A stretch of 64,000 nt of DNA from Falsiroseomonas sp051433165 (GCF_051433165.1 NZ_JBHMFS010000010.1:124001-188000), one strand, 5' to 3'. Shown: positions 1 to 8,591, numbered from the stretch's first letter. Program-made: numbers and translations. Notes: generated by a model not told the origin, from the sequence alone.

Positions 1-578
1 CCATCGCGGCGATGGTGCAGGATGGGGCGGGGTTCCGGGCGGAGACAGGCGGGGGCGGCGTGATCCGCGCCGGGCAGGTGGTGAATGCCTGCGGTCCCTG
101 GGCGGGCGAATTCGCCGCGATGATGGGGGCGCCGATTCCGGTGCGGGCGGCGGTGCAGCAGGTGATGGTGACGGAGGCGGCGGGCGGCGAGGTGATGCGC
201 CATTTGGTGCTGCATGGCAGCCGGCACCTTTCGGCCAAGCAGGGCGATGCCGGCCACCTAGTGCTCGGCGGCGCCTGGCCCGGCGTGCTGGATGCGGCGG
301 GGCGGCCGCGCAACCTGCGGGAGTCGATCGAGGGCAACCTGTTCGTCGCGGGCACGGTGCTGCCGGCGCTGGCGGGGCTTCAGGTGATACGGGCCTGGAC
401 CGGGCTGAACGTGCAGGTGCCGGGGCCGATCCTGGGGGCGGACCCTCGGGTGCAGGGGCTGCACCATGCGGTGACGTTCAACGGGTGGACGCTGGGGCCG
501 GTTTGCGGGCGGTTGGTGGCGGAGGGGGTGCGTGGGGGGAAGGGGGCGCCGGGGGTGTTTGGGGTGGGGCGGTTTTGA
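1..578 (+). CDS. FAD-dependent oxidoreductase (DAO family), C-terminal part
   Basis: The gene enters from the left edge, so only its last 191 codons are visible. The frame holds the typical end of a D-amino-acid-oxidase/sarcosine-oxidase-type flavoenzyme: a substrate-domain stretch (VNACGPWAGEFAAMMGAPIP), then a C-terminal FAD-binding segment (TFNGWTLGPVCGRLVAEG) resembling the GxxxGPxxGxLxA closure of the family. The extreme C-terminus is an unusual low-complexity Gly/Val tail encoded by G-runs. Substrate and start cannot be judged from this fragment. Transcription continues towards a convergent GYD gene. Confidence 0.8.
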   Translation, partial: IAAMVQDGAGFRAETGGGGVIRAGQVVNACGPWAGEFAAMMGAPIPVRAAVQQVMVTEAAGGEVMRHLVLHGSRHLSAKQGDAGHLVLGGAWPGVLDAAGRPRNLRESIEGNLFVAGTVLPALAGLQVIRAWTGLNVQVPGPILGADPRVQGLHHAVTFNGWTLGPVCGRLVAEGVRGGKGAPGVFGVGRF

Positions 579-601
579 GCGAGGAGAGAGCCTCACTATG
601 T

Positions 602-621
602 CCGCTTTCGACCCAAAGCGG
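602..621. repeat. Short hairpin repeat (CCGCTTT-CGACCC-AAAGCGG)
   Basis: A perfect 7-bp inverted repeat (602-608 and 615-621) surrounds a CGACCC loop just downstream of the FAD oxidoreductase. Thirteen bases of it (TTCGACCCAAAGC) recur at 1452-1464. I recall similar short intergenic elements in alphaproteobacterial genomes, but that is memory, not a search. It could act as a hairpin for the convergent transcripts. Confidence 0.5.
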
Positions 622-774
622 TCGTTCGAGTTGCAAACCTCTCCGAAGGCCGCAACCCGAGCGGCGATCATCGTCCTGGCGCCGTAAAGCAGCCCAGGAC
701 CCGCGCCTGCGTCGGGACGAATCATGGACCGGACCGCGGGATCCGAGGCGGATCCCATGCGGCAGGGATCGTAT

Positions 775-1107
775 CTAGCTCGGAGGTTTGTAGACCTTAG
801 CGACGGCCTGCGCCTTCGTCATTGCGGCGATGAACTCTGTGCCCGACAGCAGCGCCGTGGTCTTCGCCGTCTTGAGCGCCCCGCCGGCGCCGACCGCCAG
901 CGCTATGGCCGCCATGCTCTCCTTGTCGGGCAAGTCCACGACGATGCTGAAGTCGTGATCTCCGAAGCTGTACCAGCAGCCGATCAACTTGCCGCCTACT
1001 GCCTCGCTGGAAGCGCGGGCGACGGCTTCGACTCGGTTCTGCGGGTTCTTCATCTGCGCCGCCAGGGCGGCGGGCGTGTAAGCCCCTTGATACAGGTAGA
1101 GCGGCAT
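775..1107 (-). CDS. GYD domain-containing protein
   Basis: A 110-residue cytoplasmic protein of the GYD family, small alpha/beta dimeric ferredoxin-like proteins of unknown function. The sequence begins MPLYLYQGAYTPAALAAQ and contains the family's characteristic core WYSFGDHDFSIVVDLPD (residues about 45-61). The start is fixed by an excellent Shine-Dalgarno, AAGGAGG, six bases upstream of the ATG. The gene stands alone and is transcribed from an unusually AT-rich leader (about 1120-1140). The family call is secure; the role is unknown. Confidence 0.85.
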   Translation of the reverse strand: MPLYLYQGAYTPAALAAQMKNPQNRVEAVARASSEAVGGKLIGCWYSFGDHDFSIVVDLPDKESMAAIALAVGAGGALKTAKTTALLSGTEFIAAMTKAQAVAKVYKPPS

Positions 1108-1482
1108 GATTCGCCTCCTTATCGTTCTTGTTAATTTTTTGGACGAGCCGGTCGCTCCGGCTTGGCGAAGCCGCCGACCCGCGTGGAGCCTAGGCTCCGC
1201 AGCGGCCGAGCTAAACCGAAATCGTTGCACGAGTTGTTGTGGGAAGGCCCCCGCGCCGAAGGCACCGGGCGGCAAGCTGTGCCCGCCTGGCCTCCCTGGA
1301 TCATCAGGGCATCCTAGGCGCCTCGCTCGAAGGGAGGCAGGCGAGCAGCGTCACCGCCGCAGCGCACTGCCCGAAGCTCGCCGCGACGGCCAGAGCTACC
1401 GACCCGCCGCCAACCACCGTCTTCCGGAGCAAATGGCTGGCTCACGCCGCGTTCGACCCAAAGCAGCCTTGGACCGCCCCCC
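1108..1482. other. 375-bp intergenic region, no gene seen
   Basis: I find no plausible coding frame here. The right part (about 1120-1140, GTTCTTGTTAATTTTTTGG) is a rare AT-rich tract and probably holds the promoter of the leftward GYD gene. At 1452-1464 a partial copy of the TTCGACCCAAAGC repeat from position 607 recurs. Nothing else is recognisable. Confidence 0.6.
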
Positions 1483-2475
1483 TCAATGCAGCCTTGGCGC
1501 CTTCAAAAACTTGCTCCGGTCCCCGCTCACCACCGGCAGCACCAGCCTTCGCCCGTCCCGCTCCGCCGCCACATTTACCGCCACGCCCGCAGCCCCGCGC
1601 GACCACAGGCTGCGCCACAGCCCCGCCAGATCCGGCGCCTCGCTGTCATCCAGCCCCAAAATCCGGTCGCCCGGCCGGATGCCCGCCTTCTCCGCCGGCC
1701 CCTTGGCGGCGACGGAGGCCACGACCACCCCTTCCTCCTGGTCCGCACAATACAGCCCGAGCCAGGGCCGCGGCGGCTTGTTCACGCGGCCATAGGCCAA
1801 AAGATCGTCCAGGATCGGGTGCAGCAGCCCGATCGGCACCACCAGGTTCAAATCCAGCTTGCGCCCCTTCGAATCCGCATGCTGCAGCACGAGGGACCCG
1901 ATGCCGAGCAGCGACCCGTCCGGCCCGATCAGCCCCGCCCCGCCCCAGGAAGGATGCGCCGGCGCCGTGAACAGCGCCTCCTCCAGCAGGTATTCCCAGT
2001 AGCCGGCAAAGGGTTCGCGCGCGACGACGGAACACGCCAGCGCCCCGCCGCCCCCCGCGCCCCGCCCGGATTGCGGCGCCGCGGCGAGAATGGTCTGCAC
2101 CCCGGCCTCCGGCAGCGCGGCGGGGCCGAGCGGCATGGCCGGTGCCTCCAGCCGCCCGAGCGCCTGCACCAGGCCGAAGCCGGACTCGAAATCATAGGCC
2201 AGCGCATGGCCCGGCACGACGCGGCCGGCGGCGGTCTTGATCCAGATGCTGTCGGATTCGCCGATCAGGTAGCCGATGGTCAGCACCAGCCCATCCTCCC
2301 GGATCACCACGCCGCTGCCTTCGCGTTCGGTGCCCAGGGTGCGGGCGGAAAACGCATCCGCCGGCACGCGGGTCTTCAGGCTGACCACGGAGGCCAGGGC
2401 GCGCTGCAGGTCGAAGCTGTAGTCGGCCGGGTCGGGCCGCAGGTCCTCGGGGATGATCCAGTCCTCGTCCGCCAT
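1483..2475 (-). CDS. Trypsin-like (S1C/DegP-type) protein with PDZ domain, catalytic triad lost
   Basis: A 330-residue protein with a DegP/HtrA-like trypsin fold (about 25-225) and a C-terminal PDZ domain (about 236-315; WLGLYC, GPAEKAGIRPGDRILGLDD). All three catalytic positions look replaced. The LTNNHVV motif reads LTIGYLI (His to Tyr69), the DxxxDLAVLK motif reads DFESGFGLVQ (Asp to Gly99), and the GNSGG motif reads PSWGGAG (Ser to Trp177). No signal peptide is evident. It is therefore probably a pseudoprotease with a binding or scaffold role. I chose the start at MADEDW; a second ATG four codons upstream is possible. Its neighbours do not suggest a pathway. Confidence 0.75.
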   Translation of the reverse strand: MADEDWIIPEDLRPDPADYSFDLQRALASVVSLKTRVPADAFSARTLGTEREGSGVVIREDGLVLTIGYLIGESDSIWIKTAAGRVVPGHALAYDFESGFGLVQALGRLEAPAMPLGPAALPEAGVQTILAAAPQSGRGAGGGGALACSVVAREPFAGYWEYLLEEALFTAPAHPSWGGAGLIGPDGSLLGIGSLVLQHADSKGRKLDLNLVVPIGLLHPILDDLLAYGRVNKPPRPWLGLYCADQEEGVVVASVAAKGPAEKAGIRPGDRILGLDDSEAPDLAGLWRSLWSRGAAGVAVNVAAERDGRRLVLPVVSGDRSKFLKAPRLH

Positions 2476-2531
2476 CAATCCAACCATGCCAAAGGCGCTA
2501 GTCTACCGCATTCGCCAGCCCCGCCAAATTG

Positions 2532-2621
2532 CCGGGCGTTTCAGTACCGGGCGTTTCAGTACCGGGCGTTTCAGCACCGGGCGTTTCAGCACCGGGCGTT
2601 TCAGCACCGGGCGTTTCAGTA
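2532..2621 (-). repeat. Six tandem 15-bp repeats, each carrying an in-frame stop codon
   Basis: Six copies of a 15-bp unit (minus strand: TGA AAC GCC CGG TGC or TAC) follow one another without spacers. The first contains the stop codon of the lipoprotein gene. Because 15 is a multiple of three, TGA recurs in the same frame at 2616-2618, 2601-2603, 2586-2588, 2571-2573, 2556-2558 and 2541-2543. Copies differ only at TGC versus TAC. Similar arrays end the genes at 17534 and 25076. Confidence 0.95.
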
Positions 2622-2975
2622 CAGGGCCTGGGCCGCGCCGGTCCCGATGCCGGATTGCGCCGCCGGGGGGCCGGGTTCCCAGCCGCGCGGCGGCTCCACC
2701 AGGCCCGGCGCCGCCTGGCCCCCCACCGCCTGGCTGAGCGCCGCCGCATCCGGACGGGGGCAGCGGAAGGCGATGGTGTAGTCCTGCCCGCCGATATGGC
2801 TGCGCGTCACCTCGAAAGCCCGGTCCATCGCCGCGCAATGCGCCCGTGCGCGTTCCACGCCCAGCCTTGCCGCCTGCGCCGGCGAATTGCCATGCGCGGT
2901 CAACCCGAAGACCTCGGGCGAAAGCTCCGCCACCTCACTGGAGGAGGAGCAGGCGATCAGCGCCAGCACGGGCAT
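2616..2975 (-). CDS. Small predicted lipoprotein, unknown function
   Basis: A 119-residue protein opening MPVLALIACSSSS, a very short hydrophobic stretch with a lipobox-like LIAC, so Cys9 is a probable lipidation site. The body (GLTAHGNSPAQAARLGVERA, then DYTIAFRCPRP) suggests a small outer-membrane or periplasmic lipoprotein that I do not recognise. The hydrophobic n-region is too short from this ATG. In-frame CTG codons upstream (giving a TRLLAL prefix) would make a better signal peptide, so the true start may be non-ATG. The C-terminus is Pro/Gly-rich and the stop codon lies inside the 15-bp repeat array. Confidence 0.6.
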   Translation of the reverse strand: MPVLALIACSSSSEVAELSPEVFGLTAHGNSPAQAARLGVERARAHCAAMDRAFEVTRSHIGGQDYTIAFRCPRPDAAALSQAVGGQAAPGLVEPPRGWEPGPPAAQSGIGTGAAQALY

Positions 2976-3086
2976 CAGGGCGAGGAGGCGAGTCAGGGCG
3001 CAGGCTCCACGTATCGTTACGCCAGCCTAGAACAGCTCGGGCGCGAGGGGAATCACCCGCGCCCGCACTTGCCTCGGCCCGGCGCC

Positions 3087-5264
3087 TCAGCCCGCCGCCT
3101 TCGCCTCCCGACGCCGGCGGTGCAGGACGAATTCGGTGTAGCCATTGGGCTGCGCCGCACCCTCGAACACCAGGTCGCAGGCGGCCTGGAAGGCGGGGCC
3201 GGTGAAGCTGGGTGCCATCGGGGTATACGCCGCATCGCCGGCATTCTGCCCGTCCACGACGGCCGCCATCCGCTTCAGCGTCTCCTCCACCTCGTCGCGG
3301 GAGACGATGCCGTGGCGCAGCCAGTTGGCGATGTGCTGGGCGGAAATGCGCAGCGTGGCGCGGTCCTCCATCAGCCCGACATTGTTGATGTCCGGCACCT
3401 TGGAGCAGCCGACCCCCTGGTCCACCCAGCGCACGACGTATCCCAGAATGCCCTGCGCGTTGTTGTCGAGCTCCGCCTGCACATCCTTCGGCTCCCAGTT
3501 CGTGTCCTGGGCGAGGGGGATGGTCAGGATGTCGTCCAGCTTGCCACGGCGGCCGCCGGCGGCGAGTTCCACCTGGCGCGCGGCCACATCCACCTGGTGG
3601 TAGTGCAGCGCATGCAGCGTGGCCGCGGTGGGGGAGGGGACCCAGGCGGTGTTGGCGCCAGCCTTGGGGTGGCCGACCTTCTGCTCCAGCATCGCCGCCA
3701 TCATGTCCGGCATCGCCCACATGCCCTTGCCGATCTGCGCCCGGCCGCGCAGCCCGCACAGCAGGCCGACATCGACGTTCCAGGCCTCATAGGCACCGAT
3801 CCAGGGCAGCGCCTTCATCTCGTTCTTGCGGACCACGGCGCCGGCTTCCATCGCCGTGTGGATTTCGTCGCCGGTGCGGTCGAGGAAGCCGGTGTTGATG
3901 AACACCACCCGGTCCCGTGCCGCCTTGATGCAGGCCTTGAGGTTCACCGTGGTGCGGCGTTCCTCATCCATGATGCCCATCTTGATGGTGGCGCGCGGCA
4001 AAGCGAGCGCATCCTCAATGCGGGCGAACAGGCTGTCGGCCAGCGCCACTTCCTCCGGCCCATGCATCTTCGGCTTGACGATATAGGTGCTGCCGGTGCG
4101 GGAATTCATGCGCTTGCCGCGGCCGGGCGGCTGGATGTCATGCAGCGCGATCGCCACGGTCACCATCGCATCCAGCGCGGTTTCCGGAATTTCGGCGCCG
4201 TCCAGGGTGACCACATCCGTCATCATGTGGTGCCCGACATTGCGCACCAGCATGACGGAGCGGCCATGCAGGCTCACGCCGGACCCGGAAGGCGTCTTCC
4301 AGACGCGGTCCGGGTTCAGCCGGCGGGTGATGGTCTTGCCGCCCTTCTCCAGGTCGGCCGTCAGGTCGCCCTTCATCAGGCCGAGCCAGCAGCGATAGAC
4401 CTCGATCTTGTCGGCAGCATCCACCGCGGCGACGCTGTCCTCGCAATCCATGATGGTGGTGAGTGCGGCTTCCATCACCAGGTCGGAAACGCCGGCGGCA
4501 TCGGTCTGGCCGATGGCGCTGGTCCGGTCGATGTGGATTTCCAGGTGCAGCCCGTTATTCACCAGCAGGATGGCGGTGGGCGCCCAGGGCTCGCCCTGGA
4601 AGCCGACGCATTGGCCGGGCCGGGCGAGGCCCACCTTGCGGTCATCCGCTAGCGTCACCACCAGCGCGCCGCCCTCGATCACGTAGCCCTTGCTGCCGGC
4701 ATGGCTGGCGTCGCCGGCCAGGGGCGCGGCCTGGTCCAGCACGTTGCGGGCGACGGCGATCACCTTGGCGCCGCGCTTCGGGTTGTAGCCACGGCCGCGC
4801 TCGGCGCCATCGGCGTCCGGGATCGCATCCGTGCCGTACAGCGCATCATACAGGCTGCCCCAGCGCGCATTCGCGGCGTTCAGCGCGTAGCGGGCGTTGG
4901 AGACGGGAACCACCAGCTGCGGGCCGGCCATGTGGCCGATCTCGGCGTCCACATCGGTGGTGCCAACGCTGAAATCCTCCGGCTCCGGCAGCAGGTAGCC
5001 GATCTCGGCCAGGTGCGCCTTGTAGGCCGCCAGGTCCACCGGACGGGCCGGGTTGGCGCGGTGCCAGGCATCGATCTGCGCCTGCAGCGCGTCCCGCTTG
5101 GCCAGCAGGGCGGCGTTGCGCGGCGCGAAATCGCGCAGCAGCGCCTCGAAGCTGGACCAGAAGCGAGCCGCTTCGATGCCGGTGCCCGGCAGCGCCTCGG
5201 CTTCGATGAATTGCCGAAAGGCCTTGTCCACACCAAGGCCGCCAATCCGCTCCGATGCTGCCAC
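3087..5264 (-). CDS. glcB: Malate synthase G
   Basis: This enzyme condenses glyoxylate with acetyl-CoA to malate (glyoxylate bypass, glycolate use) in the cytoplasm. From a GTG start the protein is 725 residues, almost exactly the size of E. coli GlcB. Hallmarks include TIMDCEDSVAAVDAADK, the glyoxylate-contacting arginine in RSVMLVRNVGHHM, the GIMDEERRTT segment with metal-binding acidic residues, and VGHPKAGANTAWVPSPTA. The GTG is preferred over upstream ATGs because GGAG lies seven bases before it and the homologous N-terminus (GLGVDKAFRQFIEAEALPG) follows. It is divergent from a GntR/FCD regulator that may control it. Confidence 0.96.
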   Translation of the reverse strand: MAASERIGGLGVDKAFRQFIEAEALPGTGIEAARFWSSFEALLRDFAPRNAALLAKRDALQAQIDAWHRANPARPVDLAAYKAHLAEIGYLLPEPEDFSVGTTDVDAEIGHMAGPQLVVPVSNARYALNAANARWGSLYDALYGTDAIPDADGAERGRGYNPKRGAKVIAVARNVLDQAAPLAGDASHAGSKGYVIEGGALVVTLADDRKVGLARPGQCVGFQGEPWAPTAILLVNNGLHLEIHIDRTSAIGQTDAAGVSDLVMEAALTTIMDCEDSVAAVDAADKIEVYRCWLGLMKGDLTADLEKGGKTITRRLNPDRVWKTPSGSGVSLHGRSVMLVRNVGHHMMTDVVTLDGAEIPETALDAMVTVAIALHDIQPPGRGKRMNSRTGSTYIVKPKMHGPEEVALADSLFARIEDALALPRATIKMGIMDEERRTTVNLKACIKAARDRVVFINTGFLDRTGDEIHTAMEAGAVVRKNEMKALPWIGAYEAWNVDVGLLCGLRGRAQIGKGMWAMPDMMAAMLEQKVGHPKAGANTAWVPSPTAATLHALHYHQVDVAARQVELAAGGRRGKLDDILTIPLAQDTNWEPKDVQAELDNNAQGILGYVVRWVDQGVGCSKVPDINNVGLMEDRATLRISAQHIANWLRHGIVSRDEVEETLKRMAAVVDGQNAGDAAYTPMAPSFTGPAFQAACDLVFEGAAQPNGYTEFVLHRRRREAKAAG

Positions 5265-5383
5265 GATCCGTCTCCATCTTGTCTGCGCTGCCGGCATGCG
5301 GCGGCCGCTTGCCCCACGGGGCATTTGGGCCGCGTGCTTAGGCGCAAAACCTTGGCTCTCCAAGGGGGTGGGCAACAAGGTCA

Positions 5384-5413
5384 ATTGTCTGGTCATGTGC
5401 GGAAAGCGTCCAA
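5384..5413 (-). promoter_or_regulatory. Candidate promoter upstream of glcB, with possible operator
   Basis: On the minus strand TTGGAC (complement of 5408-5413) and GACAAT (complement of 5384-5389) are separated by 18 bases, a plausible sigma-70-like arrangement. The -10 overlaps an AATTGTC half-site (5383-5389) whose inverted partner GACAATT lies at 5509-5515, near the divergent GntR gene. A further inverted pair, TGTCTC/GAGACA, lies at 5453-5458 and 5475-5480. Binding by the adjacent GntR protein is inference. Confidence 0.3.
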
Positions 5414-5541
5414 TGCTCGGATGGTTTTCGACGCCCTGCGCCCCCAAAGAAGTGTCTCATGCTGCCATCGGCGCGAGACAAGCGCCCGTGCCTGTGGTGA
5501 AATGACATGACAATTAGAACGCTTCCCGAAGGCCGCCGCCG

Positions 5542-6288
5542 GTGAATGCATTGCCCAATGAGGCTTCCAACACGCCCCTGCCCGAAGACGCCCCGGGCGA
5601 GGCGCGCCGCCTGGCTCCTGTGCACCCGCGAACCATGGTCGAGCAGGCGGCGGAGGCGGTGGTGGCCGCCGCCGCGCGCGGTGTCTTCCTGCCCGGTGAC
5701 CGGCTGGTCGAGGCGGAGATCGCCCGCGAACTGGGCATCAGCCGCGTCCCGGTGAGGGAGGCGCTGCGCCTGCTGGAAAGCCAGGGCATCGTTGTCTCAA
5801 CGCCCTACAAGGGCATGAGGCTGATGCAGGTGACCAACCGCGCGGTGGCCGAACTGATGCGCGTGCGGACGGCGCTGGAGGCGCTGGCGCTGCGCGAGAT
5901 CCTGGCCACCGGCCTGGCAACACCGGAGCGTCTGGCCCCGGCACGGCGCGCGGCGGAGCGCTATGACAGCGCGGCGGAGGCGCAGGACATGGCCCTGCGG
6001 GTCGCGGCCGATGAAGCCTTCCACGGCGAAATCTGCCGTCTTTCCGGCAATGGCGTGCTGCATGGCATCTGGCTGAGCGTGGCGCGGCAGCTTTCCGTGG
6101 TCTGGGGCCTGGGCCACGACGTCCGGCCGAAGCCGCGCGTCTCCGCCGAACACGTCGCTATGCTGGACCTGTTGGAAAAGGGCGATCTCGAAGGGGCGCA
6201 GGCGGCGCTCGACCGGCATCTGAGCTGGCATGAGGACCTGGATTTCGAACAGGCGGTGGAACGCCGGCGGCAGGCCAAGCGGCGCTGA
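5542..6288 (+). CDS. GntR family transcriptional regulator (FadR/FCD type)
   Basis: A 248-residue DNA-binding regulator. Residues about 30-95 form the winged helix-turn-helix (EAEIARELGISRVPVREALR, then LLESQGIVVSTPYKGM), and about 100-230 is the all-helical FCD ligand domain with histidines in ADEAFHGEIC and LDRHLSWH. The start at ATG (MNALPNEASN) gives a 25-residue leader before the HTH; an alternative start lies nearby. It is divergent from glcB across 277 bp and upstream of a gamma-glutamyltransferase gene, so either could be its target. The ligand is probably a small carboxylate (family knowledge, not seen here). Confidence 0.9.
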   Translation: MNALPNEASNTPLPEDAPGEARRLAPVHPRTMVEQAAEAVVAAAARGVFLPGDRLVEAEIARELGISRVPVREALRLLESQGIVVSTPYKGMRLMQVTNRAVAELMRVRTALEALALREILATGLATPERLAPARRAAERYDSAAEAQDMALRVAADEAFHGEICRLSGNGVLHGIWLSVARQLSVVWGLGHDVRPKPRVSAEHVAMLDLLEKGDLEGAQAALDRHLSWHEDLDFEQAVERRRQAKRR

Positions 6289-6354
6289 AATCCCCCCGGC
6301 GGGGTTGCCGAAGGCCCTGTGCGGGTTGATCCTCCCCCGATCGGAGGACCCCGC

Positions 6355-7932
6355 ATGCAATACCAGCCGCCAGCCCATACCAGCCAGCATTGGCAGGTCA
6401 CCAAGCCCGCCGCCCGCGGCCGCCGCGGCATGGTGGCCAGCCAGTCCCGCGCCGCCGCCGAGGCCGGCATCGCCATCCTGGAAGCCGGCGGCAATGCGGC
6501 GGATGCGGCGGTCGGCATGGCCTTCGCCCTGGCCGCGATGGAGCCCTGGAACAGCGGCCTCGGTGGCATCGGCTATGCCCAGGTGGCCGCGCCGGGCGGC
6601 AAGGCCGAGACCTTCGATTTCGGCCCCGTCTCCCCCGCCGCGCTGAATGCCCGGGATTTCCCGACCACCGGCCGGATGAAGCAGGATCTGTTCTCCTGGC
6701 CGGAGGTGGAGGGCGATCGCAACATCCATGGCGCGATGAGCTTCTGCATCCCGTCCTCCGTCGCCGGCTATGCGCTGCTGCATGAACGCCGCGGCCGGAT
6801 GCCGGCCAGGGATGTGCTGGCCCCTGCCGTGGCGCTGGCGCAGCGCGGGCTGCCGCAGGATTGGTTCACCACACTGAAGATCGCCAATGCGGCTTCCACA
6901 CTGAAGCTCTACCCGGAATCGGCGCGCATCTATCTGCCGAACGGCCTGCCACCGGTCACGCCCTACCAGGGCAAGCCCGGCTTCTTCCGCCTCGGCCGCC
7001 TGCCGGAGACGCTGGAGCGCCTGCAGCAGGCCGGCTTCCGCGACTTCTATGAGGGTGATGTGGCGGCTGCCATCGCGGCCGACGTGAAGGAGGCGGGCGG
7101 CATCCTCTCCGCCACCGACCTCGCCGGCTGCCAGGCGCGGGTGCTGCCCGCGGTCTCCGTGCCCTGGCGCGGCCATACGCTGCATCTGTCCAACGGCCTG
7201 ACCGCGACGCCGACCTTCCGGCGCGTGATGGAATTGATGGAAGCCGCGGACTGGACCGGCAGCGCGCCCGGCACCGCCTGGCATTTGGCCTTCGCGAAGG
7301 CCATGCAGGCCGCCTATGCCGAGCGTCTGGCGGGCCTCGGCGATGCCGAACCGAAGGGCGCTGAGACCTGCACCACCCACCTCAACGTCTGCGACGCGGA
7401 TGGCATGATGGTGTCCATGACAACCACGCTGCTGTCCTCCATGGGCTCCCGCGTCGTGCTGCCCCGATCGGGCGTGCTGATGAACAATGGCGTCATGTGG
7501 TTCGACCCGCGCCCGGGCAGCGCCAATGAGATCGGGCCGAACAAGCGGCCGCTGACCAACATGTCCCCGGTCATCGTGGCCGATGAATCTGGCAACCCCT
7601 CGATGGCCCTGGGGGCCTCCGGTGGCCGGCGCATCCTGGCCGCGGTGTTCCAGACCCTGGCGCTGGTCAACGGCTTCGGCATGGACCCGGAGGCGGCGGC
7701 GCATTTCCCGCGCATCGATGTCAGCGGCCCCGAAGGCGCCACCGCCGATCGCAGCCTGCCGCAGGCCACCCTGGACGGCCTGGCCGCTGCCGGCCCGCTG
7801 GAGGTGGTGGAACACGCCGTGCTGCCGGTGAATTTTGCTTGTCCGAACCTGATCCAGATCCGGGCGGGTGGCGAACGGGTGGGTATCACCGATGTCATGT
7901 CCCCCTGGTCGGCTGCCCTCGCCGAGGCATGA
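6355..7932 (+). CDS. Gamma-glutamyltransferase family protein (Ntn hydrolase)
   Basis: A 525-residue member of the gamma-glutamyltranspeptidase family, autoprocessed N-terminal-nucleophile hydrolases acting on gamma-glutamyl amides or related acyl amides. The large-subunit signature is present (AAEAGIAILEAGGNAADAAV). The predicted nucleophile is the second Thr of CTTHLNVCDADG, followed by small-subunit motifs (LMNNGVMWFDPRPG, NKRPLTNMSPVIV, GASGGRRILAAV). No signal peptide is obvious, unlike periplasmic GGT, so it resembles the cytoplasmic YwrD-like branch. GGAGG before ATG 6355 sets the start. The stop overlaps the next start (ATGA), implying translational coupling to a GPP34 protein. Confidence 0.88.
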   Translation: MQYQPPAHTSQHWQVTKPAARGRRGMVASQSRAAAEAGIAILEAGGNAADAAVGMAFALAAMEPWNSGLGGIGYAQVAAPGGKAETFDFGPVSPAALNARDFPTTGRMKQDLFSWPEVEGDRNIHGAMSFCIPSSVAGYALLHERRGRMPARDVLAPAVALAQRGLPQDWFTTLKIANAASTLKLYPESARIYLPNGLPPVTPYQGKPGFFRLGRLPETLERLQQAGFRDFYEGDVAAAIAADVKEAGGILSATDLAGCQARVLPAVSVPWRGHTLHLSNGLTATPTFRRVMELMEAADWTGSAPGTAWHLAFAKAMQAAYAERLAGLGDAEPKGAETCTTHLNVCDADGMMVSMTTTLLSSMGSRVVLPRSGVLMNNGVMWFDPRPGSANEIGPNKRPLTNMSPVIVADESGNPSMALGASGGRRILAAVFQTLALVNGFGMDPEAAAHFPRIDVSGPEGATADRSLPQATLDGLAAAGPLEVVEHAVLPVNFACPNLIQIRAGGERVGITDVMSPWSAALAEA

Positions 7933-8591
7933 CGGAAGCGCTGACCCTGGCGGAGGAAATCGTCCTCCTCGCCCTGGATGACGAAACGGGGCGCCCGGTC
8001 GGCCGTGGCGGCATGGCGCCGGACCGGGCGCTGGCCGGCGCGCTGCTAATGCAATTGGCCCTCGCCGGGCGCGTGGACACGGACCGGGACCGGCTGTTCG
8101 TACTGGACGCCACGCCGCTGGGCGATGCGGCGCTGGACGCCGCGCTGGCACGGCTGGCCGCCCCCGGCGCCCCCGCCGATGCGCGCGGCGCCATCCCGCT
8201 GCTGGCGCGCGACGCGCCCGCCGCCCGCGCCGCCATCCTGGACCGGCTGGTGGCGCGCGGCATCCTGCGGCGGGTGGAGGACCGGGTGCTGTGGATTTTG
8301 CCCGACCGTCGCCACCCGAAAACTCCCGGCCGGCCGGAGGTGACGGAAGCCCGCGCCCGGCTGCGCGCCCTGCTGCTGGAGGGCGAGATCCCGGCGCCGC
8401 ATGACGCGCTGCTGCTCGGCCTGGCGCGTGCCGCCGGGCTGCTGCCGCTGATCTTCACGCAGACGGAGCTGGAGGCCGTGCAGCCCTGGCTCGGTGTGGT
8501 GACGCGGATCGAGAGCCTGAATCGGTCGCTTGCCGTGGCCGTGGCCGATCTGCGCGGCGCCGGTCTCGGCACCAGCCAGCGCGAAGGCTGA
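7929..8591 (+). CDS. GPP34 (GOLPH3/Vps74-like) domain protein
   Basis: A 220-residue all-alpha protein of the GPP34 family. The eukaryotic members GOLPH3/Vps74 bind phosphatidylinositol-4-phosphate at the Golgi; bacterial members are uncharacterised. Recognition rests on the N-terminal LAEEIVLLALDDETGRPVG, the ALAGALLMQLALAGRVDTDRD helix and DRLVARGILRRVEDRVLWIL. It is translationally coupled (ATGA) to the GGT-family gene. A second GPP34 protein of almost the same length lies at 9772, beyond a Bug receptor. There is no signal peptide or membrane segment. Confidence 0.85.
   Translation: MTEALTLAEEIVLLALDDETGRPVGRGGMAPDRALAGALLMQLALAGRVDTDRDRLFVLDATPLGDAALDAALARLAAPGAPADARGAIPLLARDAPAARAAILDRLVARGILRRVEDRVLWILPDRRHPKTPGRPEVTEARARLRALLLEGEIPAPHDALLLGLARAAGLLPLIFTQTELEAVQPWLGVVTRIESLNRSLAVAVADLRGAGLGTSQREG

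Noticed and set aside
2529..4652. Very long open frame antisense to glcB and the lipoprotein gene
   Set aside because: It mirrors GC-rich codon structure of a clear enzyme gene, is rich in His/Arg/Ala/Gly without any domain, and has no credible start.
5797..8151. 784-codon open frame antisense to the GntR and GGT-family genes
   Set aside because: The opposite strand carries two well-supported genes; this frame shows no motifs and the biased composition of an antisense shadow.
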